A stretch of DNA of 6,816 nucleotides from an uncultured Peptococcaceae bacterium (GTDB lineage: Bacteria; Bacillota; Peptococcia; Peptococcales; Peptococcaceae), in assembly GCA_900553245.1 (NCBI GenBank), contig USCP01000107.1, positions 1-6,816 on the forward strand. The letters are read 5' to 3'. The notes under the pieces are model-generated. The model was not told the DNA's origin. It did no database searches and worked only from the letters and a program-made list of their open reading frames with translations. A program made the translations under genes and the position numbers. Shown piece by piece: positions 1 through 6,672 of this stretch. How positions within the stretch are numbered: position 1 is the first letter of the stretch; the number at the start of each line of letters is the position of its first letter.

Positions 1-615
1 GAGTCTGGCGCTATAAAGAAGCGCACTTATAATTCCAATTAAAAAGGCATAGGTGATATCTACCACACCAAGATAGAACCCGCTCAGTGCCATAAATAGA
101 ATGTCGCCGCTGCCGAGTGCGCCGGAGAAACGCCAATAAATTAAGAGTAAGGGGAGTGTAATGATACAAGTTCCGAGTAGGCGATCAGGCAACCATAGTG
201 AATCAAAACAGATGGCATCAAAAAGAAAGAATACGCCATAGAGTATCAAATCCGAATCATGAATCCATTGTGTGTAATAATCATCAAGACTCATGAGAAG
301 GAGCATGGATGCAATCAATAATTGACCGAAAGGGCGTAGTGTATAAATGGTTTGAACAGTAAGTAAAACACCAATCAGAGCGCCGAATAATTCTAAACAA
401 GGCAATATTTTGGGGATTGGCTTTTGGCAGACGTGGCAGGGTCCGCGGCCGAAACAATAGCCTATAATAGGGATAAGATAAAGAGGTGCAATGGGTCTTC
501 CACAATACATACAATGCGAACGTTCAAATTGAGATTGATGTTCGTATCGACGTTGTGCGAAGCAGGGAATAAAGCTTCCAAAACATGCACCCAAGATAAA
601 ATAAAAAACGAACAT
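1..615 (-). CDS. pilD: Prepilin peptidase (type IV leader peptidase, A24 family), C-terminus cut by window edge
   Basis: Reading leftward from the ATG at 615-613 gives an uninterrupted frame of 205 codons to base 1 with no stop, so the gene continues outside the window. It encodes a hydrophobic membrane protein of the A24 aspartic prepilin peptidase family, which cleaves the leader peptide of type IV prepilins and usually N-methylates the new end. Visible motifs: an N-terminal GSF (13-15); two zinc-type CxxC pairs at C35/C38 and C60/C63, flanking the family's LIPI-type stretch (47-50); a first catalytic Asp region (D111, with D120 where the family usually has Pro-Asp, here His-Asp); and the second catalytic motif GSGD (168-171). 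Several hydrophobic segments follow 70-110, 122-136, 146-163 and 172-200. Family members are commonly 220-290 residues, so only a short tail is missing. AAAGGGG lies upstream of the start on the minus strand. It is divergent from pilT, which supports a pilus or competence role. The symbol could equally be comC; the family call is firm. Confidence 0.9.
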   Translation of the reverse strand, partial: MFVFYFILGACFGSFIPCFAQRRYEHQSQFERSHCMYCGRPIAPLYLIPIIGYCFGRGPCHVCQKPIPKILPCLELFGALIGVLLTVQTIYTLRPFGQLLIASMLLLMSLDDYYTQWIHDSDLILYGVFFLFDAICFDSLWLPDRLLGTCIITLPLLLIYWRFSGALGSGDILFMALSGFYLGVVDITYAFLIGIISALLYSARL

Positions 616-653
616 GATAGAAACACCCCTTTAAGGAGAAAGGTCGTGAAGGG

Positions 654-1703
654 ATGAGATTTTTAGAAGAAGCAGTAAAGCACAGTGCAACAGATTTGCA
701 TCTTACCGAAGGAAGTGATGCAGTAATTCGGGTGCATGGTAAGATGTCTGTATTGGGAGCCTGTAGCGAGAGTGACTATCGGCAAATAACGCAACTTTTG
801 ATTGCAGATAGTTCCATTGTAATGAACGCAAATGAAAAGGTCAAAGATTTTTCGACAACACTCCCTGATATCGGGCGTGTGCGCGTTCGATGCTATGAGG
901 CTGGGGGAAAGAAATGTATGGCCATTCGTTTCCTGCCGACGGTTATTCCGCTGCCGGATCAATTAGGCTGGCCGAGTGCTTTATACAAATTATGTACGTT
1001 GACGCAGGGGTTGGTGTTAGTGACGGGGCCGACCGGTAGCGGCAAGACAACTACTTTAGCGGCGGTTCTGGAAAGAATCAATTCACAGCGAGCATGTCAT
1101 ATAGTTACCTTAGAATCGCCGATTGAATATGTATTTGCATCTCAGAAGGCGTTGGTGCATCAATGTGAGATTCCCTCCGATATTGGCAGCTTTGCAGAAG
1201 GCGCAACCGCAGTTCTGCGTCTCGACCCTGATGTTATTATGGTAGGAGAACTCGCAAATCAGGAAACAATGCGTGCAGTTTTAAAATTAGCAGAAAGCGG
1301 TCATTTGGTTTTTGCGACAATGCATACGGCGTCTGCAGTAGATGCCGTAGAGTATTTTGTGAATCATTTTGATGTGGCAGAACAACAAGGTATTCGCCAT
1401 CAACTTGCCAATGTATTGCAAGCAGTAGTCACGCAACGCTTACTTGTAAATAGCCAACTTGACAATCGAGTGGCTGCTTATGAGGTGTTATTGCGTAATA
1501 CGGCGATGGTGCAGCAAATTAAATCCAATGATTTTACGCAGCTTTTTCATACACTAGAATCGGGCCGCATGGAGGGCATGGTAACGCTTGAAGAAAGTTT
1601 GGCGAAGATGGTGAAAACAGGCGTTGTTCATTTTGAGGAGGCGCTCCATCAAGCAAACTATCCTGACAATCTTCGGAAATATTTGTTGCAATCGGGGGAT
1701 TAA
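654..1703 (+). CDS. pilT: Type IV pilus retraction ATPase PilT family
   Basis: A 349-residue protein, the usual PilT length, of the secretion/pilus ATPase superfamily. PilT hexamers hydrolyse ATP at the inner-membrane base of the pilus to depolymerise the fibre, driving twitching and DNA uptake. The N-terminal PAS-like domain shows ATDLHL (12-17) and IRVHGK (25-30), as in PilT. The core has Walker A GPTGSGKTT (125-133), an Asp-box-like TLESPIEY (152-159), a Walker B region LDPDVIMVGE (190-199) and a His box GHLVFATMHT (216-225). The C-terminal part contains LANVLQAVVTQRLL, matching the family's LQAVxxQxLL stretch. Several signature residues differ: Glu-Ser instead of Glu-Asp in the Asp box, Ala-Asn in place of the usual Arg-Asp after the Walker B Glu, and AMVQQI for the AIR-type motif. 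The length and end match better to PilT than to the longer PilB or GspE. No pilB or pilC is adjacent. ATG 654 is the only plausible start, although AAGGAG at 633-638 sits 15 bases from it. Confidence 0.9.
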   Translation: MRFLEEAVKHSATDLHLTEGSDAVIRVHGKMSVLGACSESDYRQITQLLIADSSIVMNANEKVKDFSTTLPDIGRVRVRCYEAGGKKCMAIRFLPTVIPLPDQLGWPSALYKLCTLTQGLVLVTGPTGSGKTTTLAAVLERINSQRACHIVTLESPIEYVFASQKALVHQCEIPSDIGSFAEGATAVLRLDPDVIMVGELANQETMRAVLKLAESGHLVFATMHTASAVDAVEYFVNHFDVAEQQGIRHQLANVLQAVVTQRLLVNSQLDNRVAAYEVLLRNTAMVQQIKSNDFTQLFHTLESGRMEGMVTLEESLAKMVKTGVVHFEEALHQANYPDNLRKYLLQSGD

Positions 1704-1790
1704 GTCGGAAAAAACGGGAATTTTTCATCATAATTCTGTAAAAATGTTAAAATTGTTGGCATCATCCTAGATTTAAAACACCCCATAAGC

Positions 1791-1796
1791 TATAAT
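1791..1796 (+). promoter_or_regulatory. Candidate -10 element of the pgk operon promoter
   Basis: A perfect TATAAT lies 34 bases before the pgk start in the 127-base gap after pilT. At 17 bases spacing the -35 position (1768-1773) reads TAGATT, a poor match to TTGACA, so the promoter may depend on an activator or tolerate a weak -35. The predicted start of transcription near 1803 would leave a leader of roughly 28 bases, with room only for the ribosome-binding site. The position before a highly expressed operon supports the call; the weak -35 is the main doubt. Confidence 0.6.
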
Positions 1797-1818
1797 GAAC
1801 GTATAAATTTTGACTATC

Positions 1819-1825
1819 AGGGGGA
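1819..1825 (+). promoter_or_regulatory. Ribosome-binding site that fixes the pgk start
   Basis: AGGGGGA ends 5 bases before ATG 1831. An in-frame TTG at 1810 lies upstream of this site, so starting there would place the binding site inside the coding region. The site therefore favours ATG 1831, which also gives the usual phosphoglycerate kinase N-terminus. Confidence 0.8.
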
Positions 1826-1830
1826 TAGAC

Positions 1831-3021
1831 ATGGGTAAAAAAACAATTGAAGACGTTAATGTACGCGGTAAACGTGTATTAGTTCGTGTAGATTTTAATG
1901 TTCCAAGAAACAAAGAAACTGGTGAAATTACCGATGACGCGCGTATGCGTGCCGCCCTTCCTACCTTACAATATTTGATTGATCATGGTGCAAAGGTCAT
2001 TGTCATGAGTCACCTTGGCCGTCCAAAAGGCAAAGTTGTTGAAGAATTGCGCTTGACTGAAGTCGGCAAGCATTTATCCGAATTGCTCGGTAAGCCGGTA
2101 AGAAAGATGGATGATTGCATTGGCCCAGATGTCGAAGCAGCTGTTGCTGAAATGAAGGATGGCGATGTCATTCTTCTTGAAAATGTACGCTTCTATCCAC
2201 AAGAAGAAAAGAATGACGTACATTTCTCTAAGGAATTAGCAAAATTAGGGGATATCTACGTCAATGATGCGTTTGGTACTGCGCACCGTGCACATGGCTC
2301 TACTGCTGGTGTAGGGGTGTTTTTGCCAAGTGTAACCGGTTATTTGATGAAGAAAGAATTGACTGCGCTTGGTAACGCATTGATGCGTCCGGTGAAGCCT
2401 TTTGTTGCAATTATTGGCGGTGCTAAGATTTCTGATAAGATTGGTGTTGTGAGCTATTTAATCGGTAGAGCGGATACCATTATTATTGGCGGTGGCATGG
2501 CAAATACCTTCTTGGCTGCGCAAGGCTATGATATGAAAGCATCCTTGGTTGAACCGGAAAGTATTGAAGTAGCAAAAGAAACCCTCGAACAGGCTAAAAA
2601 TGCAGGGACTGAATTGCTTTTGCCTGTTGATGTGACTATTGCTGCTGCTTTTGATGCGCCTGAAACTGCGAAAGCTGCTGATATCGATGCCATCGATGAT
2701 GGTTGGATGGCATTAGATATTGGGCCAAAGACCATTGAAAAATATGTGGCAAAAGTTGCCGATGCAAAAACTGTTATTTGGAACGGTCCAATGGGCGTAT
2801 TCGAACAAGATGTATTTGCTGTTGGTACCAACGCATTGGCTAAGGCGGTTGCAGAATCCGATGCATATTCCGTAGTAGGCGGTGGCGATTCTGTTGCTGC
2901 TGTAAAGAAATCCGGTATGGCTGACAAGATTAACCATATTTCAACCGGTGGCGCTTCCCTTGAATTTATGGAAGGCCGTGTATTGCCAGGCTTGGCAATC
3001 ATCGAAGAAAGGGAGGACTAA
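1831..3021 (+). CDS. pgk: Phosphoglycerate kinase
   Basis: Cytoplasmic glycolytic enzyme (EC 2.7.2.3) that transfers phosphate from 1,3-bisphosphoglycerate to ADP, giving 3-phosphoglycerate and ATP. The product is 396 residues, normal for the bacterial family. Clear motifs in order: VLVRVDFNVP (16-25) near the start, substrate-binding R38, SHLGRPKG (60-67), DAFGTAHRAH (146-155) with R153, the hinge and nucleotide region GGAKISDK (196-203) with K199 and K203, NGPMGVFE (318-325), GGGDS (350-354) and STGGAS (371-376). All expected catalytic and nucleotide-binding elements are present, so it should be active. The start at ATG 1831 is set by the AGGGGGA site upstream; an in-frame TTG at 1810 would add seven residues before the conserved end. 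It is the first gene of a four-gene glycolytic run, preceded by its own -10 box and followed after two bases by tpiA. Confidence 0.98.
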   Translation: MGKKTIEDVNVRGKRVLVRVDFNVPRNKETGEITDDARMRAALPTLQYLIDHGAKVIVMSHLGRPKGKVVEELRLTEVGKHLSELLGKPVRKMDDCIGPDVEAAVAEMKDGDVILLENVRFYPQEEKNDVHFSKELAKLGDIYVNDAFGTAHRAHGSTAGVGVFLPSVTGYLMKKELTALGNALMRPVKPFVAIIGGAKISDKIGVVSYLIGRADTIIIGGGMANTFLAAQGYDMKASLVEPESIEVAKETLEQAKNAGTELLLPVDVTIAAAFDAPETAKAADIDAIDDGWMALDIGPKTIEKYVAKVADAKTVIWNGPMGVFEQDVFAVGTNALAKAVAESDAYSVVGGGDSVAAVKKSGMADKINHISTGGASLEFMEGRVLPGLAIIEERED

Positions 3022-3023
3022 TA

Positions 3024-3779
3024 ATGAGCAGACGCCCATTGTTTGTGGCCAACTGGAAAATGAATAAAACCATGTCCGAAACCAAAGCGTTTTTGGATGA
3101 GTTTTCAACCTATACCTTACCCGAAGTGTCTGATGTGGCAATTTGCGCACCGTTTATGGATTTAACTGTGCTTGCCGCTCAAGACCAAGTTGCAGTAGGG
3201 GCAGAAAATGTTTATCCTGCGTCTTCCGGTGCATTTACCGGAGAAATTTCCGCAGACATGCTTAAGGAATGCAAGGTAAAATATGTGATTGTTGGGCACA
3301 GCGAACGTCGCGGTATTCTCGGTGAAAGCGATGATTTTGTAGCAGAAAAATACCACTACTGCACTGAAAATGGTTTGGTGCCAATTCTTTGCGTAGGCGA
3401 AAGTCTTGAGCAACGCGAAGCCGGTGAAGCGGAAGCTTGGTGTAAGGCCCAACTGGATGCTGTTTTCACCAATGTGGAAACACTTCCTGAAGAAATCATT
3501 GTTGCCTACGAACCAATCTGGGCCATTGGGACCGGTAAAACCGCAACCAATGCAGATGCTGGGCAGATGATGAGTGTTTTACGCGCACATTTGGCAAGTT
3601 TAATCGGTGCTGAAAAAGCTGAACAAGCTCGCATGCTTTATGGTGGTTCTGCAAAAGCAGAAAACATTCGTGGCTTAATGGCTGAGAAAGACATTGACGG
3701 TGGTTTGGTTGGCGGTGCCAGCTTAAAACCGGATAGCTTCTTGGCATTGATTAACGAAGGAAGTGCGGATTGTGTCTAA
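3024..3779 (+). CDS. tpiA: Triosephosphate isomerase
   Basis: Cytoplasmic TIM-barrel enzyme (EC 5.3.1.1) interconverting dihydroxyacetone phosphate and glyceraldehyde 3-phosphate; 251 residues, the normal length. The substrate-binding N10 and K12 are in NWKMN (10-14). The electrophilic H92 lies in GHSERR (91-96), the catalytic base E163 in AYEPIWAIGTG (161-171) which begins flexible loop 6, and the phosphate-binding YGGSAK and GGLVGGASL stretches are near the C-terminus. The conserved Cys is at 123 in ILCVGE. The start codon follows two bases after the pgk stop, with GGGAGG at 3011-3016 (inside the end of pgk) 7 bases away, so translation is likely coupled to pgk. Its last 8 bases overlap the start of gpmI. 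No abnormality is seen. Confidence 0.98.
   Translation: MSRRPLFVANWKMNKTMSETKAFLDEFSTYTLPEVSDVAICAPFMDLTVLAAQDQVAVGAENVYPASSGAFTGEISADMLKECKVKYVIVGHSERRGILGESDDFVAEKYHYCTENGLVPILCVGESLEQREAGEAEAWCKAQLDAVFTNVETLPEEIIVAYEPIWAIGTGKTATNADAGQMMSVLRAHLASLIGAEKAEQARMLYGGSAKAENIRGLMAEKDIDGGLVGGASLKPDSFLALINEGSADCV
3756..3763 (+). promoter_or_regulatory. Ribosome-binding site that chooses the gpmI start
   Basis: GAAGGAAG lies inside the 3' end of tpiA. Its AAGGA core ends 10 bases before GTG 3772. The earlier in-frame GTG at 3763 overlaps the end of the site itself and could not be served by it, so 3772 is preferred. Confidence 0.7.
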
Positions 3780-5289
3780 ACCAGTAGTTTTAATGATTTT
3801 AGATGGCTGGGGAATTAACCCAGAGTGCAATAATAACGCAGCATGCCAATCTAAGACGCCAAATCTCGATCGATTATTTGCAACTTGCTCTCATGCAAGT
3901 TTAAAATGTAGCGGTGAAGCGGTGGGCTTGCCGGATGGGCAACAAGGGAACTCCGAAGTCGGTCACCTTAACTTAGGGGCTGGGCGCGTGGTGTATCAAG
4001 ATTTATTGCGCATCACTCGTGCCATTGAAGATGGCAGTTTTGAACAAAACGAGGCTTTTGTGAAGCTTGTGAATCGTTTAAAGCGTGATGGCAAGGCCCT
4101 CCATTTGATGGGGCTTTTGTCTGATGGTGGGGTACACTCCCATCAAAATCACCTCTATGCCCTGCTTCAAATGGCAAAAAATGCCGGATTGGAAAAGGTT
4201 TATGTACATGCCTTTATGGATGGTCGTGACGTTTCTCCAACCTCTGGGATTGGCTATTTGGAACAGCTTCAAGCAAAGTTTGATGAAATTGGCGTTGGCC
4301 AATTGGCAACGGTAAGTGGCCGTTATTATGCCATGGACCGTGATAAACGTTGGGAACGTGTAGAAAAAGCTTGGAAGGCGATGGTGAAGGGCGAAGGGGA
4401 ACGAGTTTCTGATGTCCTCGGCGCTATGAAAGCTTCCTATGCGCAAGATGTGACCGACGAATTTATTGTGCCGATGGTTGTAGAGGGTGTTGACGGTCGT
4501 ATTCATGAAGACGACGGCATCATTTTCTATAACTTCCGTGCAGACCGTGCAAAACAACTTACTCGCAGTTTTGTGGATGCTGATTTTGACGGTTTTGACC
4601 GTGACGGCTTTAAACACATCGAACTCGTGAGCATGACGGAGTATGATGTAAGCTTGAACGATATGCTGACAGTGGCATATCCACCGCTCGTACTTCATAA
4701 TACCTTGGGAGAGTGGCTGGCAAAGCACGGCCGTAAGCAATTGCGTACCGCCGAAACTGAAAAATATGCTCATGTGACCTCTTTCTTCAATGGAGGCGTA
4801 GAGGCACCAAATGACAATGAAGAACGCGTGCTCATTCCATCCCCGAAGGTTGCGACTTACGATTTACAACCGGAAATGAGTGCAAAAGCCGTAGCTGATA
4901 CCGTGGTGAACGGCATTGAAAGTAATCAGTTTGACTTTATCCTTGTAAACTTTGCAAATCCGGATATGGTTGGCCATACCGGTGTGCTTGATGCTGCGAT
5001 TCAAGCCATGGAAGCGGTTGACGAAGCGGTAGGCCGTGTGGTGGTTGCAGTAGAAAAAGCAGAGGGTAAATTACTCATCTGCGCCGACCACGGCAACTGT
5101 GAAAAAATGGCCAATGAAGACGGCTCTCCGTTCACTTCCCACACTACTAATCCGGTGCCGGTCGTGTTGTTTGGAGACAGTCGCTCTTTGCGTGATGGAG
5201 CCCTTTCCGATGTGGCACCAACCATTCTTGATTTAATGGAAATAGCAAAGCCTGAAGAAATGACAGGCGATTCTTTGTTAAATGCATAA
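3772..5289 (+). CDS. gpmI: 2,3-bisphosphoglycerate-independent phosphoglycerate mutase
   Basis: Cytoplasmic manganese-dependent enzyme (EC 5.4.2.12) of the alkaline phosphatase superfamily that interconverts 3- and 2-phosphoglycerate through a phosphoserine intermediate. From GTG 3772 it has 505 residues, as expected, beginning MSKPVVLMILDGWG. Metal ligand D11 and nucleophile S61 (in QGNSEVGH, 58-65) are present. The substrate-side residues H122, R152, D153, R184 and R190 match the family pattern. The second half has the other metal ligands in NPDMVGHTG (D398, H402), ADHGN (D439, H440) and SHTTNP (H457). All essential residues are intact. The start is chosen by the binding site in tpiA and by family N-termini; GTG 3763 would add MRI. 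The gene overlaps tpiA by 8 bases (GTGTCTAA), so translational coupling is likely. The cofactor-dependent GpmA type is excluded by both length and motifs. Confidence 0.97.
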   Translation: MSKPVVLMILDGWGINPECNNNAACQSKTPNLDRLFATCSHASLKCSGEAVGLPDGQQGNSEVGHLNLGAGRVVYQDLLRITRAIEDGSFEQNEAFVKLVNRLKRDGKALHLMGLLSDGGVHSHQNHLYALLQMAKNAGLEKVYVHAFMDGRDVSPTSGIGYLEQLQAKFDEIGVGQLATVSGRYYAMDRDKRWERVEKAWKAMVKGEGERVSDVLGAMKASYAQDVTDEFIVPMVVEGVDGRIHEDDGIIFYNFRADRAKQLTRSFVDADFDGFDRDGFKHIELVSMTEYDVSLNDMLTVAYPPLVLHNTLGEWLAKHGRKQLRTAETEKYAHVTSFFNGGVEAPNDNEERVLIPSPKVATYDLQPEMSAKAVADTVVNGIESNQFDFILVNFANPDMVGHTGVLDAAIQAMEAVDEAVGRVVVAVEKAEGKLLICADHGNCEKMANEDGSPFTSHTTNPVPVVLFGDSRSLRDGALSDVAPTILDLMEIAKPEEMTGDSLLNA

Positions 5290-5303
5290 AGGAGATAGAT
5301 AAA

Positions 5304-6587
5304 ATGACCAAAATTGAAAGCATTGTAGCAAGAGAAATTCTTGACTCCCGTGGTAACCCAACCGTAGAAGTTGACGTTTATACCGAATTCGGCGACCTCG
5401 GTCGTGCAGCGGTGCCATCTGGTGCATCCACTGGCGCTTTTGAAGCTGTTGAATTGCGTGACGGCGACAAGTCTCGTTACCTCGGCAAGGGCGTTACTAA
5501 GGCGGTTAACTTCGTTAATGAAGAAATTGCGCCTCATCTCATTGGCTGGGATGTAAGCGATCAAACTGCCATCGACGCTGAACTCATCCGTCTCGATGGG
5601 ACCGAAAACAAAGGCAAATTTGGTGCAAACGCAATCTTGGGCGTATCTTTGGCTTGTGCAAAAGCTGCGGCTCAAAATGCTGGCTTGTCTCTTTATCGTT
5701 ACATCGGTGGTGCAAACGCAAAGGTATTGCCTGCGCCAATGATGAACATTCTCAATGGTGGGAAGCACGCTGATAACAACGTGGACATCCAAGAATTCAT
5801 GGTTATGCCATTGGGCGCTAAGTCCTTCAAGGAAGCTCTCCGTATGGGGACCGAAGTATTCCACTCCTTGAAAGCTGTATTAAAGGCTAAAGGCTACAAC
5901 ACTGCTGTTGGTGATGAAGGTGGGTTCGCACCAAACCTTAAGTCCAACGAAGAAGCATTCCAAGTGATCGTTGAAGCCATCGAAAAAGCCGGCTTTGTTC
6001 CTGGTGAAGATGTATTCTTGGCAATTGACGTTGCTTCCTCTGAAATGTACAAGGATGGCATCTACCATCTCGAAGGCGAAGGTGTAGACCGTAATGCAAG
6101 CGAAATGGTTGACTTCTACCAAGATATGCTCGATAAATACCCAATCATTTCCATCGAAGACGGTCTCTATGAAGATGACTGGGCTGGTTGGAAAGAAATG
6201 ACCGAACGCATCGGTAAGCGTGTACAGCTCGTTGGGGACGACCTTTTTGTAACCAACACTCGTCGCCTTTCCCGCGGTATCGATGGCAACATTGCAAACA
6301 GTATTCTCATCAAGGTTAACCAAATCGGTACTTTGACCGAAACCCTTGAAGCCATTGAAATGGCGAAGGAAGCAGGATATACTGCAGTTGTTTCCCATCG
6401 TTCCGGTGAAACCGAAGACGTGACCATCGCTGACATCGCTGTTGCTACCAACGCTGGTCAAATCAAAACTGGGGCACCATCCCGTACTGACCGTGTTGCG
6501 AAATACAACCAACTTCTCCGCATTGAAGAAGAGTTGGGTGCTCGTGCAACCTACCGTGGCAGAGACGGATTCTATAACTTAAAATAA
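5304..6587 (+). CDS. eno: Enolase (phosphopyruvate hydratase)
   Basis: Enzyme (EC 4.2.1.11) dehydrating 2-phosphoglycerate to phosphoenolpyruvate, a magnesium-dependent glycolytic step; in many bacteria it also appears on the cell surface, which cannot be judged here. The product has 427 residues, the usual length. Visible features: SGASTG (39-44) mobile loop with S42, H155 in GGKHADNN, general acid E205 in GDEGGFAPN (203-211), metal ligands D242, E285 and D312, catalytic base K337 inside the enolase signature LIKVNQIGTLTET (335-347), and SHRSGET (364-370) with K388 further on. All are intact. AAAGGAGAT (5288-5296) overlaps the gpmI stop and ends a few bases before ATG 5304, giving a strong start signal. 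Codon choice is more restricted than in pilT (Arg is almost always CGT or CGC; many CTC, TTC, AAC), consistent with very high expression. No clear terminator follows before secG. Confidence 0.99.
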   Translation: MTKIESIVAREILDSRGNPTVEVDVYTEFGDLGRAAVPSGASTGAFEAVELRDGDKSRYLGKGVTKAVNFVNEEIAPHLIGWDVSDQTAIDAELIRLDGTENKGKFGANAILGVSLACAKAAAQNAGLSLYRYIGGANAKVLPAPMMNILNGGKHADNNVDIQEFMVMPLGAKSFKEALRMGTEVFHSLKAVLKAKGYNTAVGDEGGFAPNLKSNEEAFQVIVEAIEKAGFVPGEDVFLAIDVASSEMYKDGIYHLEGEGVDRNASEMVDFYQDMLDKYPIISIEDGLYEDDWAGWKEMTERIGKRVQLVGDDLFVTNTRRLSRGIDGNIANSILIKVNQIGTLTETLEAIEMAKEAGYTAVVSHRSGETEDVTIADIAVATNAGQIKTGAPSRTDRVAKYNQLLRIEEELGARATYRGRDGFYNLK

Positions 6588-6590
6588 TTC

Positions 6591-6619
6591 TTGCATAATA
6601 GGTGTGAGTATGATATCAT
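6591..6619 (+). promoter_or_regulatory. Candidate promoter for secG
   Basis: TTGCAT (6591-6596) and TATCAT (6614-6619) are separated by exactly 17 bases, a sigma-70-type arrangement immediately after the eno stop. Each hexamer is imperfect (three of six for the -35, five of six for the -10). The predicted start would leave a leader of about 46 bases before the secG ATG. A dyad overlaps the spacer and -10. Read-through from eno remains possible because no terminator is visible. Confidence 0.45.
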
Positions 6620-6624
6620 CTATT
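6597..6624. repeat. Imperfect inverted repeat between eno and secG
   Basis: AATAGGTG (6597-6604) and CATCTATT (6617-6624) form an 8-base dyad with one G-T mismatch around a 12-base centre. It overlaps a separate perfect 10-base palindrome ATGATATCAT (6610-6619). There is no T-run after it, so it does not look like an intrinsic terminator. It sits across the spacer and -10 of the candidate secG promoter, where a repressor operator would be expected, but such short AT-rich dyads can also occur by chance. Confidence 0.4.
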
Positions 6625-6672
6625 AATGGCTGGTTGAAGATTGGCCTATTTTCGGATTAAGGAGGATATTGT

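Noticed and set aside
463..468. TATAAT inside the prepilin peptidase as a pilT promoter
   Set aside because: No acceptable -35 at 16-18 bases, it is about 190 bases from pilT, and the bases are explained as codons of the peptidase.
424..657. 77-codon plus-strand reading frame ending at the pilT start
   Set aside because: It lies opposite the 5' part of the well-supported prepilin peptidase, has no recognisable domain and no good binding site; its TGA overlap with the pilT ATG is better read as the GTG leader or chance.
1708..1726. Possible terminator hairpin after pilT (GAAAAA...TTTTTC)
   Set aside because: The 6-base stem has only one G-C pair and the T-run is part of the stem, so it would be unstable.
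1810..1830. TTG start giving a longer Pgk
   Set aside because: The AGGGGGA binding site lies downstream of it and the extra seven residues precede the normal family N-terminus.
1704..1830. Catabolite (cre), Rex or CggR operator before pgk
   Set aside because: I looked for the known consensus patterns by eye and found no acceptable match; a profile scan would be needed to exclude weak sites.
3763..3771. GTG 3763 as the gpmI start
   Set aside because: It overlaps the only binding site and would add three residues before the usual MSKPVVL-type beginning.
4078..4773. 231-codon antisense reading frame in gpmI
   Set aside because: Shadow of gpmI; no ribosome-binding site or domain motif seen and the sense frame is fully explained.
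5001..5864. 287-codon antisense reading frame across the gpmI-eno junction
   Set aside because: Long antisense frames are expected opposite genes with restricted codon use. Both sense genes have full catalytic residues, and the antisense product resembles no family I know.
5880..6512. 210-codon antisense reading frame in eno
   Set aside because: Shadow of eno caused by its biased codons; the translation has no recognisable motif.
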